The notes under the pieces are model-generated. The model was not told the origin of the DNA. It ran no database searches and saw only the letters and a program-made list of their open reading frames with translations. The position numbers and the translations under genes are program-made. From Oscillatoriales cyanobacterium SM2_2_1 (GTDB lineage: Bacteria > Cyanobacteriota > Cyanobacteriia > Pseudanabaenales > Pseudanabaenaceae), in contig JAAUUH010000011.1 of assembly GCA_012031145.1 (NCBI GenBank), forward strand, positions 1-47,661: a stretch of 47,661 nt of DNA, read 5' to 3'. Positions 28,578 through 36,046 of the stretch are shown here, piece by piece (within the stretch, counting starts at the first letter, position 1; each line of letters starts with the position of its first letter).

Positions 28578-28979
28578 TCAGTGAACGGTAACATCTTGCA
28601 GCAGTTCAATGGGAAGTCCATCGGGATCGGCAATGAAGGACACTCGATAGGTGCGATCGCCAATGATCTGCTCCCGAGGCAATAGCAAAATCCGCACTGT
28701 CCCCAAAATGCTTCCTAGTCCTTCTAGTGTTTGGCCCACATCATCCACCGCCAGCGACAAGTGGTAGTACCCCACGTATCCCTCATCTCCAAAGGGGTTG
28801 GCGGGGGGGCTGGGCGTCGGCACCTGCATTAACTCCAAACGCATCCCTAATCCCTCTAACCAGCAGCCAAGGGTGGTGCCAGCGGTGAACCGCGTCACAA
28901 TCACAAAGCCCAACGCCTCGTAAAATGCCAAAGAGCGCCAAATGTCCGCGCACAAAATAGAAAAGTGATGAATTTTCAA
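28578..28979 (-). CDS. VOC (glyoxalase-fold) family protein
   Basis: A small protein of 133 residues with two beta-alpha-beta-beta-beta modules of the glyoxalase/bleomycin resistance/dioxygenase fold. Putative metal ligands are His near the start (KIHHFSILC), His in YYHLSLAVDD, and the Glu in GLPIELLQ, plus Glu in LELMQVP. Members act as lactoylglutathione lyases or bind small ligands. Which one this is cannot be said. The start ATG 28979 fits (MKIHHFSI). It is the first gene of a minus-strand trio (44 bases before the Rieske gene) and divergent from pstS, with the Pho-box region between them. Confidence 0.88.
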   Translation of the reverse strand: MKIHHFSILCADIWRSLAFYEALGFVIVTRFTAGTTLGCWLEGLGMRLELMQVPTPSPPANPFGDEGYVGYYHLSLAVDDVGQTLEGLGSILGTVRILLLPREQIIGDRTYRVSFIADPDGLPIELLQDVTVH

Positions 28980-29080
28980 AACTGATGGTTCCCAAAAACT
29001 TTACTTTCTCAGATTTTTTATCTAAAATTCAGCAAAATTTGATATCAACTCTAGTTCCTCAGCCAGTTGACAAAAAAGTT

Positions 29081-29112
29081 CCCTTAAACTAAGTGAAAAA
29101 TTAGCTTAAGGG
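29081..29112 (+). promoter_or_regulatory. Near-perfect inverted repeat upstream of the Pho box
   Basis: The arm CCCTTAAACTAA (29081-29092) is mirrored by TTAGCTTAAGGG (29101-29112) with one mismatch across an 8-base spacer. Both arms contain CTTAA: copies at 29083 and 29105 are 22 bases apart, twice the 11-base Pho-box period. It may be a second, divergent SphR site serving the VOC/Rieske promoter, or an RNA hairpin. Confidence 0.45.
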
Positions 29113-29120
29113 TCGCATTT

Positions 29121-29150
29121 CTTAACTAAATCTTAACTAAATCTTATCGT
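29121..29150 (+). promoter_or_regulatory. Pho box (SphR-binding site) upstream of pstS
   Basis: Three 8-base units with exact 3-base spacers: CTTAACTA at 29121 and 29132, and CTTATCGT at 29143. They match the cyanobacterial Pho box consensus of three PyTTAAPyPy(T/A) repeats bound by the response regulator SphR under phosphate limitation. TACTTT at 29161-29166, ten bases downstream, could be the -10. Confidence 0.88.
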
Positions 29151-29199
29151 CCCGTTTAATTACTTTGTGTGAAGACTTCTATAGGTTGGAGGTGTCCAA

Positions 29200-29241
29200 A
29201 TGCAGATTGGTAGGTTCTGTTATGCGCTCTACAGTTTTTAA
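29200..29241 (+). other. Short upstream ORF overlapping the pstS start
   Basis: ATG 29200 follows a strong Shine-Dalgarno (GGAGG) by 7 bases. It encodes 13 residues (MQIGRFCYALYSF) with a stop at 29239-29241, overlapping the first 20 bases of pstS in another frame. The pstS ATG itself has only a weak AGG upstream. So translation of the leader could feed ribosomes to pstS, or hold them back. Confidence 0.45.
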
Positions 29242-30211
29242 ATTCGCTGCTGCGGCTCTTACGGTCAGCACGGTCGCTTCATTTGCTCCCGCCCAAGCTC
29301 AACAAGCAATTTCCATTGATGGCTCTAGCACCGTATTCCCCATCCTTGAGGTCGCTGCTAGTGAGTTCCAAAAAAATAGTGGCGGTATTCGTGTCACCGT
29401 AGCCCTTTCCGGTACTGGCGGTGGCTTCCGCAAGTTCTGCAATGGTGAAACCGATATCTCCAATGCTTCCCGTCCCATTGCCGCCCGTGAAATCGAAGCA
29501 TGCAATAAGAATGGCACCAGATACATCGAAATGCCCATTGCCTTCGATGGACTTGCGGTGGTAGTTAACCCCCAAAATACCTGGGCTAGGGATCTTACCT
29601 CTGCCGAACTCAAGAGAGTTTGGGAGCCCGGCTCTAAGCTCAACAACTGGAGCCAAGTGCGTCAAGGGTTCCCCAATGTGCCCCTGCGCCTCTTCGGTCC
29701 TGGTACTGCCTCTGGAACCTTTGACTATTTCACTGAGGCGATCGTTGGCAAGTCCCGCTCTAGCCGCACTGACTTCACCGCCAGCGAAGATGACAACGTG
29801 CTAGTTCAAGGCGTCAGCCGTGACCGCGGTGCCCTAGGCTTCTTCGGTAAGGCTTACTACAATGAAAACAAAACCCGCGTTCGTGCCGTGGCGATCGTTA
29901 ACGAATCTGGACGTGCGGTTCTGCCTACCGATCAGACCGTTTCCGACGGCAGTTACAACCCCCTATCCCGCCCCATGTTCATCTATGTTTCTGAGAGGTC
30001 GGCCAAGCGTCCTGAAGTGCGTCGCTTTGTCACCTTCCTGATGAATAGTGCTCCTTCCCTCGTTAAGAAGGCTGACTACATTCCCTTCACCCGCTCCCAG
30101 TACTCCCAAATCCTGACCATCTTCAACCGAAACCGCGTCGGCACAGTTTTTGGTGGCAAGAATCAAGTGGGTGTTCGCATCAGTGAAATTCTCAGCCGCT
30201 CTGCTCAGTAG
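29222..30211 (+). CDS. pstS: Phosphate ABC transporter substrate-binding protein PstS
   Basis: PstS captures phosphate in the periplasm and delivers it to the Pst permease. From ATG 29222 the 329-residue protein starts with a Sec signal peptide (MRSTVFKFAAAALTVSTV, cleaved after a PAQAQ-type site). The phosphate loop follows (ISIDGSSTVFPI), then VTVALSGTGGGFRKFCNGE, NASRPIA, and RLFGPGTASGTFDYF later. The sequence matches the PstS/SphX lineage. An open frame extends upstream to 29165 without signal character, and the ATG at 29222 is chosen for the signal peptide. A Pho box and a short leader ORF precede it. A strong hairpin terminator follows before pstC, as is common for highly expressed binding-protein genes. 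Confidence 0.96.
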   Translation: MRSTVFKFAAAALTVSTVASFAPAQAQQAISIDGSSTVFPILEVAASEFQKNSGGIRVTVALSGTGGGFRKFCNGETDISNASRPIAAREIEACNKNGTRYIEMPIAFDGLAVVVNPQNTWARDLTSAELKRVWEPGSKLNNWSQVRQGFPNVPLRLFGPGTASGTFDYFTEAIVGKSRSSRTDFTASEDDNVLVQGVSRDRGALGFFGKAYYNENKTRVRAVAIVNESGRAVLPTDQTVSDGSYNPLSRPMFIYVSERSAKRPEVRRFVTFLMNSAPSLVKKADYIPFTRSQYSQILTIFNRNRVGTVFGGKNQVGVRISEILSRSAQ

Positions 30212-30256
30212 TTGAGTCAGTTGGGCCAAAATTTCTTGAAGAATTAGTTTGCTTAT

Positions 30257-30320
30257 GGGCAGTTAGTGCATTTAGGGAATCACCACACTATGTGATACCC
30301 TTTGGCTACTGCCCTTTTTT
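30257..30320 (+). terminator. Branched intercistronic terminator/attenuator between pstS and pstC
   Basis: The outer stem GGGCAGTTAG (30257-30266) pairs with CTACTGCCC (30306-30314), with one bulged T. The inner stem GGGAATCAC (30275-30283) pairs with GTGATACCC (30292-30300). A run of six T follows. The structure likely stops most transcripts after pstS and lets fewer into the permease genes. Confidence 0.75.
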
Positions 30321-30390
30321 GCATGATTTTTCTTTTGCAGTCATGCCCGGGTGTTAAATAGTCATTGCCAGCAATTCCTGCAGTATAAGT

Positions 30391-31368
30391 ATGACCAACA
30401 CGTCCCTCTCCCTAATTCAAATACGCAAGCTGATTCAGCGGCAAAATCTTTTTGACCAACTGGTCTTGGTGGCTCTTTTGATGGCGGCGTTTTCTTCAAT
30501 TGTGGTCACGGGAGGAATTCTTTGGATTCTGATTTCCGAGTCAGTGAGCTTTTTTTCCCAAGTGCCGATAACTGATTTCCTTAATCTCAATGATCCAAAA
30601 TGGACGCCACTTTTTGATGACAAAAATTTCGCTATTATCACTCTCATTTCCAGTACCTTGGTAACAACGGGAGTGTCTGTTGCCATTGGGATACCCATGG
30701 GAACCATCATCGCTATTTACCTGAGCGAGTTTGCCTCTAGCCAAGTCAGGGAGCTGGTGAAGCCAATTCTCGAGCTTCTGGCGGGCGTTCCTTCTGTTGT
30801 GTTCGGTTACTTTGCGCTTCAAACGGTGACCCCGTTCATGCAGCAAGTCATTCTTGGGGTGCAAATCTTCTTTGCCCCCGGTAGGGATGAGTTTGATTAT
30901 TATCAGCTCCCCGGGTTTAATATGCTCAGTGCTGGCATTGTGATGGGAATTTCCATTATTCCGTTGATTAGCTCAATTAGTGAAGATGCGATGCGGGCGG
31001 TACCCAAACAAATGCGGGAAGGTTCCTTTGCTGTGGGTGCAACTCGGCTTCAAACCTCTTTTAATGTGGTGCTGCCAGCGGCGATCTCCGGCATTATTGC
31101 TTCCTACATTCTTGGTATATCGCGATCGCTCGGGCAGACCATGATTGTGGCCGTGGCTGCGGGAACCCAACCGGTTTACACTTGGAATCCCCTCGAAGGA
31201 GCATCCACTATATCCACATTCATCGTTGAGGTTGCTAAGGGCGACATCGAGCACGGTAGCCTTGAGTACAACACCATTTTTGTTGCCGGCTTGGCCCTAG
31301 TTGTTATGACCCTGGCCATGAATTTGCTCGGTCACTATTTAAGCAAGCGCGTCCGGGAGGTTTACTAA
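30391..31368 (+). CDS. pstC: Phosphate ABC transporter permease PstC
   Basis: PstC is one half of the phosphate channel in the plasma membrane. The 325-residue protein has about six helices, with a long loop (residues 50-75) after the first helix (VTGGILWILISESVSFFSQV). Family motifs are visible: GTIIAIYLSEFAS, KPILELLAGVPSVVFGYFAL and SISEDAMRAVPKQMREGSFAVGATR (the ATPase-coupling loop). RSLGQTMIVAVAAG is also present. The ATG at 30391 gives MTNTSLSLIQ. The stop overlaps the pstA ATG by one base (TAATG), implying coupled translation. It lies after the pstS terminator. Confidence 0.96.
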   Translation: MTNTSLSLIQIRKLIQRQNLFDQLVLVALLMAAFSSIVVTGGILWILISESVSFFSQVPITDFLNLNDPKWTPLFDDKNFAIITLISSTLVTTGVSVAIGIPMGTIIAIYLSEFASSQVRELVKPILELLAGVPSVVFGYFALQTVTPFMQQVILGVQIFFAPGRDEFDYYQLPGFNMLSAGIVMGISIIPLISSISEDAMRAVPKQMREGSFAVGATRLQTSFNVVLPAAISGIIASYILGISRSLGQTMIVAVAAGTQPVYTWNPLEGASTISTFIVEVAKGDIEHGSLEYNTIFVAGLALVVMTLAMNLLGHYLSKRVREVY

Positions 31369-32375
31369 TGCAAGGCGAAGAGTTGGATCTGTCTGCGATC
31401 GTCAAAGATGTGCAGATGCGAAAGTCGATTAGCATCCGTAAGTTTTGGGATGTTTTGTTTTCATTCGTCGCCCTCAGCTTTTTGATCCTCGGTCTGGCTA
31501 TCCTGCTCCTCCTGATTTTCCAGCTTTTTGTTGATGGCAGAGGGCTTTTATTTTCTTGGTCCTTTTACACCTCATTTCCCGCCCCCAATGCTGCGGAAGC
31601 AGGTATTCTCTCGGCGTTTGTAGGTAGTCTCTTTGTGATTTGTGTCACCGTGCTATTTGCGATTCCCATCGGTGTGGCGGCTGGTGTTTATCTCGAAGAA
31701 TATGCTAAGTCGTCTTCTAGCCCGGCAGTGCGGATACTGACTGACTTTATTGAAATCAACATCACCAATTTAGCCGGTGTGCCGTCAATTGTTTATGGTT
31801 TGCTGGGCCTTGAGATTTTCAAGGAAACGTTCAAACTGGGCAACAGTGTTTTGACGGCAGGAATGACCCTAGGAATTCTGGTGTTGCCGGTAATTGTGGT
31901 GACTACTCGGGAGGCACTTAAGTCCGTTCCTAGCACCCTAAAAGAGGGCTCGATCGCCATTGGTGCCAGCAAGTGGCAGACGATTTGGGATTTGATCTTG
32001 CCTGCGTCGATTGGCAGTATCCTCACTGGTGTCATTGTTTCGGTGTCCCGGGCGATTGGTGAGACCGCGCCACTGATTACGGTTGGGGCGCTAACCTTCA
32101 TTGCTTTTCTGCCGCCGTTGCCCTTCTCGGATCGGTTTGCTCCGGATCCACAAACCGGAGAGCTGGTTAGAGCCGGGCAGTATGGACTATTCGATTGGTT
32201 GTTTTCTGGCTACACGGTGATGCCAATCCAGATGTTTGACTGGGTCGGTCGCCCCAATCCGGAATTCCGCGTCAATGCCGCTGCTGCGGGTGTTGTTTTG
32301 GTGCTGCTGACTCTTGTTCTGAACAGTGCGGCAATTTTCCTCCGGATTTACTTCCGTAGACGAATCAAGTGGTAG
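31368..32375 (+). CDS. pstA: Phosphate ABC transporter permease PstA
   Basis: PstA is the second channel half, with 335 residues. Beyond a charged N-terminal region (residues 1-25, EELDLSAIVKDVQMRKS) it has about six helices. Motifs are GVAAGVYLEEYAKSS, NLAGVPSIVYGLLGLE, VVTTREALKSVPSTLKEGSIAIGAS (coupling loop) and SRAIGETAPLITVGAL. The C-terminal ends with helices and RRRIKW. It overlaps pstC by one base. A gap of about 40 bases to pstB carries an AGGGAG ribosome site. Intact. Confidence 0.96.
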   Translation: MQGEELDLSAIVKDVQMRKSISIRKFWDVLFSFVALSFLILGLAILLLLIFQLFVDGRGLLFSWSFYTSFPAPNAAEAGILSAFVGSLFVICVTVLFAIPIGVAAGVYLEEYAKSSSSPAVRILTDFIEINITNLAGVPSIVYGLLGLEIFKETFKLGNSVLTAGMTLGILVLPVIVVTTREALKSVPSTLKEGSIAIGASKWQTIWDLILPASIGSILTGVIVSVSRAIGETAPLITVGALTFIAFLPPLPFSDRFAPDPQTGELVRAGQYGLFDWLFSGYTVMPIQMFDWVGRPNPEFRVNAAAAGVVLVLLTLVLNSAAIFLRIYFRRRIKW

Positions 32376-32415
32376 GTTTGAGCAAGAATTAATTGGTAAT
32401 TACTAGGGAGTTCCT

Positions 32416-33189
32416 ATGGAAGTAATTCAGGATCAGGATACGCAGGTGAAAGCCCAGGTTCGAAATTTCAGCTTTTTTTACGGCAAAAACAAGGCAATTA
32501 AGGACGTTAATTTGCAGGTTTTGGATTGCAAAGTTACTTCCATGATTGGCCCATCTGGCTGCGGTAAAACCACACTCCTGCGCTGCTTTAACCGGATGCA
32601 CGATCTGTATCCAGGAACCCACTATGAGGGTGAGATTCTCTTGGAATCCCAAAACCTTTTGGCACTAGATCCTATTGAGGTGCGGATGCGCATTGGTATG
32701 GTGTTTCAGAAGCCCAATCCCTTCCCAAAATCAATCTTTGAAAACATTGCCTATGGATTGCGCATTCGCGGCATCAAAGACAAAAATGTGATTAACGAGC
32801 GGGTAGAACGAGCCCTCAGGGATGCAGCTATCTGGGATGAGGTTAAGGATCGGCTCAAAGATATGGCGTTTAACCTTTCTGGTGGTCAGCAGCAACGTTT
32901 GTGTATTGCTCGCGCCCTAGCCACGGATCCGGAGATTCTTCTGTTTGATGAACCAACCTCGGCGCTTGATCCGATCGCCACGGCTAGCATTGAGGAGTTG
33001 GTGATCAACCTCAAGGGCAAGGTCACGATTTTGATTGTGACCCATAATATGCAGCAAGCTGTGCGGATCTCCGATTACACAGCATTCATGTACATTGGCG
33101 AACTGGTGGAATTCAACCGCACCGATGTGATTTTTAATAATGCGGCGCAGCAGCGTACCCGCGAATACGTTTCTGGGCAGTTCGGATAA
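32416..33189 (+). CDS. pstB: Phosphate ABC transporter ATP-binding protein PstB (first copy)
   Basis: This ATPase drives phosphate import. The 257 residues carry Walker [13 protein letters not shown]-loop [17 protein letters not shown], signature [17 protein letters not shown], Walker [14 protein letters not shown] and the switch [13 protein letters not shown], all as in PstB. The ATG at 32416 is preceded by AGGGAG. It is 17 bases before the fused permease gene and 97 bases after a Pho-box-driven unit of pstS/C/A, so it is part of the same operon. Confidence 0.96.
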   Translation: MEVIQDQDTQVKAQVRNFSFFYGKNKAIKDVNLQVLDCKVTSMIGPSGCGKTTLLRCFNRMHDLYPGTHYEGEILLESQNLLALDPIEVRMRIGMVFQKPNPFPKSIFENIAYGLRIRGIKDKNVINERVERALRDAAIWDEVKDRLKDMAFNLSGGQQQRLCIARALATDPEILLFDEPTSALDPIATASIEELVINLKGKVTILIVTHNMQQAVRISDYTAFMYIGELVEFNRTDVIFNNAAQQRTREYVSGQFG

Positions 33190-33206
33190 CATTCACAGTA
33201 AAGGCT

Positions 33207-35168
33207 ATGACCACATCACAGGATCGGTCTTCGCGGGGTTCATCTTCCGGACAATCTCTGGTAGAGCTAACCTCGCGATTTTTTCTGGGCGGGCTTGCTT
33301 TTGTTCCGACATTGATTGTTCTTGCCCTAGTTGGGTTGATGGGGTATGAGTGCTTCTTGTTTTTTAATGAGGTCTCGTTCGGGGATTTTTTGACGGCAAC
33401 CGAGTGGACACCCCAGTTTGAAGAGAATCGCAATTTCGGCATTCAGGTGCTTCTGGTTTCCACGCTGATTGTGAGTGGGATTGCGCTGCTGATCGCTGTG
33501 CCGATTGGCATTGTGATTGGGATTTATCTGGCGGAGTATGCCCCAAGCCGCCTGCGTGTTGTGGTGAAACCAGTGATTGAGTCCTTGACCGGCATCCCGA
33601 CGATTGTGTTGGGCTATTTTGCCTACCTAACCATATCACCGGTGCTGGCGGACAGAGTTTTGCCCCAAGTGAGGAATTTGATTGGGCTGTTCAATCAAGA
33701 ATTTGCTGACTCCCTTTCCTTGGCTCCGTTCAATGGTTTGTGCGCTGGGTTGGTCATTGGGTTGATATCGGTTCCGGTCGTCTCCTCTTTGGTGGAGAAT
33801 GGGATTCGCAATATTCCAGATCGTCTGCGTGAAGGAAGTGCGGCCCTTGGAATGACCAAGTTTGAAACTTTGCTGCATGTTTTGTTGCCAGCGGCGCTTC
33901 CCGCTATTGTCGGGGCGGTGATCCTGGTCACATCCCGGATCTTTGGCGAAACAATGATTGCGGCAGTGGCAGGGGGGGCAGAGACAGTTTTAAGGTTTAA
34001 CCCCTTGGAATCTATGTCGACCATGTCAGCCTATATTCTCAATGCTAGTTTGGCGACTCCGTCCCTTGATTCGATTGAGTTTCGGTCAATTTTTGCCGTA
34101 GGTGCAGTGTTGTTTCTCACCACCTTGGTTCTAAATACGGCGGGAAACATCACTGAGGCTATTTATCGGCAACAGGTGATCGCCGATCAGGTGGCTAAGG
34201 TTCGAGTCGCTGACAATCCCTATGTCGCCCTGCCGGATATTCGTAGTCTAATTGTCGCCGGACAACAGGATGGGTTCCGCCAGTCTTCGGCAGTGCGCCG
34301 CTCTCTCGATTGGGTTTTCCAGGGAATTTCCCTGATTAGCGTATTTTTGGTGGCTGCATTTCTGGTGTGGATGCTGGGCGATGCCTTCCTCAAGGGATAT
34401 CAGCAGCTTAGTTGGGCGTTTTTGACCTCCTTGCCTGCCAGTGCGCGAGATTCGGAGCAGCTAGGGATTGCGGCTCCAATTGTGGGATCGTTGTGGCTGA
34501 TGGCGGTGGCTTTTGCCTTTGCGGTGCCCGTTGGTGTCGGGGCAGGGATGTTTTTAGAAGAGTATCTACCCCGACTGCGGTATGGCTGGGCAAGAAAAGT
34601 TAATGCGGGAATTGAGATTTTGATGGCGAATTTGGCGGCGGTGCCGTCCATTGTTTATGGCTTGCTGGGGGTGGAGTTGTTCGTCCGCCTCTTGGCTGGC
34701 GTAACCCAAGGGCGCACAATTCTGTCGGGAGGGCTAACCTTGGCAGTGGTAATTTTGCCACTCCTAATCATCGCAACGCGCAGTGCCCTTCGAGATGTGC
34801 CCAATTCTCTGCGCCGTGCCGGTTACGCGGTTGGGATGAGTTCCTGGCAGGTGATTTTTTTCGTGACCCTTCCGGCTGCTTTTCCCAGTATTTTTTCTGG
34901 GATCATCTTGGCACTCTCCACAGCCCTAGGGGAAACGTCGGCTTTGGTTGCCATTGGGGCAAAGGCATTTGTGAGCTTCTTGCCCGAGAATGTCCTTCAA
35001 GAGTTTATGGCTCTGCCCGTGCAGATTTACTTCTGGGCAACGAGTCCCGATCCGGTGACGCAGAAAAATGGGGCGGCGACAATTGTGGTTTTGGCGGGGA
35101 TTTTGTTGTTTTTGAATGTGGTGGCGCTGCTACTCCGCAGTGGACGGTCTAAGTTAAGTCGGCTCTAG
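33207..35168 (+). CDS. Fused PstC-PstA phosphate permease
   Basis: This 653-residue membrane protein contains both permease halves in one chain. Residues about 20-330 match PstC: FLGGLAFVPTLIVLALVGLMGYE, KPVIESLTGIPTIVLGYFAYL, and a coupling loop IRNIPDRLREGSAALGMTKFE. After a linker near 335-365, residues about 370-653 match PstA: GVGAGMFLEEYLPRLR, NLAAVPSIVYGLLGVE, ALRDVPNSLRRAGYAVGMSSWQ and LGETSALVAIGA. About 12 helices result. It lies between two pstB genes and lacks its own substrate-binding gene nearby. The ATG at 33207 gives MTTSQDRSSRG. The fusion is visible directly. That it forms a distinct transporter with the second PstB is inferred. Confidence 0.93.
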   Translation: MTTSQDRSSRGSSSGQSLVELTSRFFLGGLAFVPTLIVLALVGLMGYECFLFFNEVSFGDFLTATEWTPQFEENRNFGIQVLLVSTLIVSGIALLIAVPIGIVIGIYLAEYAPSRLRVVVKPVIESLTGIPTIVLGYFAYLTISPVLADRVLPQVRNLIGLFNQEFADSLSLAPFNGLCAGLVIGLISVPVVSSLVENGIRNIPDRLREGSAALGMTKFETLLHVLLPAALPAIVGAVILVTSRIFGETMIAAVAGGAETVLRFNPLESMSTMSAYILNASLATPSLDSIEFRSIFAVGAVLFLTTLVLNTAGNITEAIYRQQVIADQVAKVRVADNPYVALPDIRSLIVAGQQDGFRQSSAVRRSLDWVFQGISLISVFLVAAFLVWMLGDAFLKGYQQLSWAFLTSLPASARDSEQLGIAAPIVGSLWLMAVAFAFAVPVGVGAGMFLEEYLPRLRYGWARKVNAGIEILMANLAAVPSIVYGLLGVELFVRLLAGVTQGRTILSGGLTLAVVILPLLIIATRSALRDVPNSLRRAGYAVGMSSWQVIFFVTLPAAFPSIFSGIILALSTALGETSALVAIGAKAFVSFLPENVLQEFMALPVQIYFWATSPDPVTQKNGAATIVVLAGILLFLNVVALLLRSGRSKLSRL

Positions 35169-35201
35169 TTCTATTTATTTGGGTTCCATGGGGTGAGGGT
35201 T

Positions 35202-36011
35202 ATGAATACGCAGATTAATGAGGTTCGTAGTGATATTGGGGAAGAGGCACCCGCCTTTCGCCTAGAAAAAATGTCGATCGCCTATAGCGGCAATGTGGCG
35301 GTTTCGGGGGTGACGCTCAATATCCCCCAAAAGCAATTGATGGCATTGATTGGGCCGTCGGGGTGCGGTAAGAGCACAATTTTGCGAAGCCTTTGTCGGC
35401 TGAATGATCTGATCCCGGGGGTGGAAGTTTCTGGGCGGATCTCGCTATTCCATGAAGACATTCGCCAAATGGATGCGATCGCTGTGCACCGCCGGGTAGG
35501 AATGGTATTTCAGCGACCTAATCCGTTTCCGAAGTCGATCTATGAAAATATTGCCTTGGGGTTGCGGGTGAATGGCTACCGGGGACGAATAGACGAAATG
35601 GTGGAGCGATCGCTGCAACAGGTGGCGCTGTGGGATGAGGTGAAGGATCGTCTGAGGAGCAGTGCGTTAAACCTGTCGGGAGGGCAGCAGCAACGCCTAT
35701 GCATTGCCCGGGCCCTGTCACTGCAGCCAGAGGTGATTTTGATGGACGAGCCGTGCTCGGCATTGGATCCGATCGCCAGTTTGCGGATTGACAATCTCTT
35801 GAACCAACTGAAGCAGTACTACACCTTGGTGGTGGTAACCCACAACTTGCAACAGGCGGCGCGGATTTCGGATTCGGTGGCATTCTTTAACACCAACAAC
35901 GACAACGGGCGGATATATGGCACGCTGGCAGAATATGGGCCGGTGGTGCAGGTATTTAGCGAGCCGCAGAAAAAGGAGACCTACGACTATGTCAACGCAC
36001 GCAGTAATTAA
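35202..36011 (+). CDS. pstB: Phosphate ABC transporter ATP-binding protein PstB (second copy)
   Basis: A second PstB ATPase of 269 residues (ATG 35202; GTG 35193 also opens). It has Walker A GPSGCGKSTILR, Q-loop [17 protein letters not shown], signature [17 protein letters not shown], Walker B VILMDEPCSALDP and switch THNLQQAARISD. It differs from the first copy in the Cys of DEPCSALDP and in a C-terminal insertion (FFNTNNDNGRIYGTLAEYG). It is 24 bases after the fused permease, which suggests that PstCA and this ATPase work together. radA follows 35 bases later. Confidence 0.95.
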   Translation: MNTQINEVRSDIGEEAPAFRLEKMSIAYSGNVAVSGVTLNIPQKQLMALIGPSGCGKSTILRSLCRLNDLIPGVEVSGRISLFHEDIRQMDAIAVHRRVGMVFQRPNPFPKSIYENIALGLRVNGYRGRIDEMVERSLQQVALWDEVKDRLRSSALNLSGGQQQRLCIARALSLQPEVILMDEPCSALDPIASLRIDNLLNQLKQYYTLVVVTHNLQQAARISDSVAFFNTNNDNGRIYGTLAEYGPVVQVFSEPQKKETYDYVNARSN

Positions 36012-36046
36012 CGCTCTTCTGGTGAATCTATTAATTAGAATGCTAG

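Noticed and set aside
29165-29221. Upstream extension of pstS to TTG 29165
   Set aside because: It would bury the signal peptide behind 19 hydrophilic residues and has no ribosome site.
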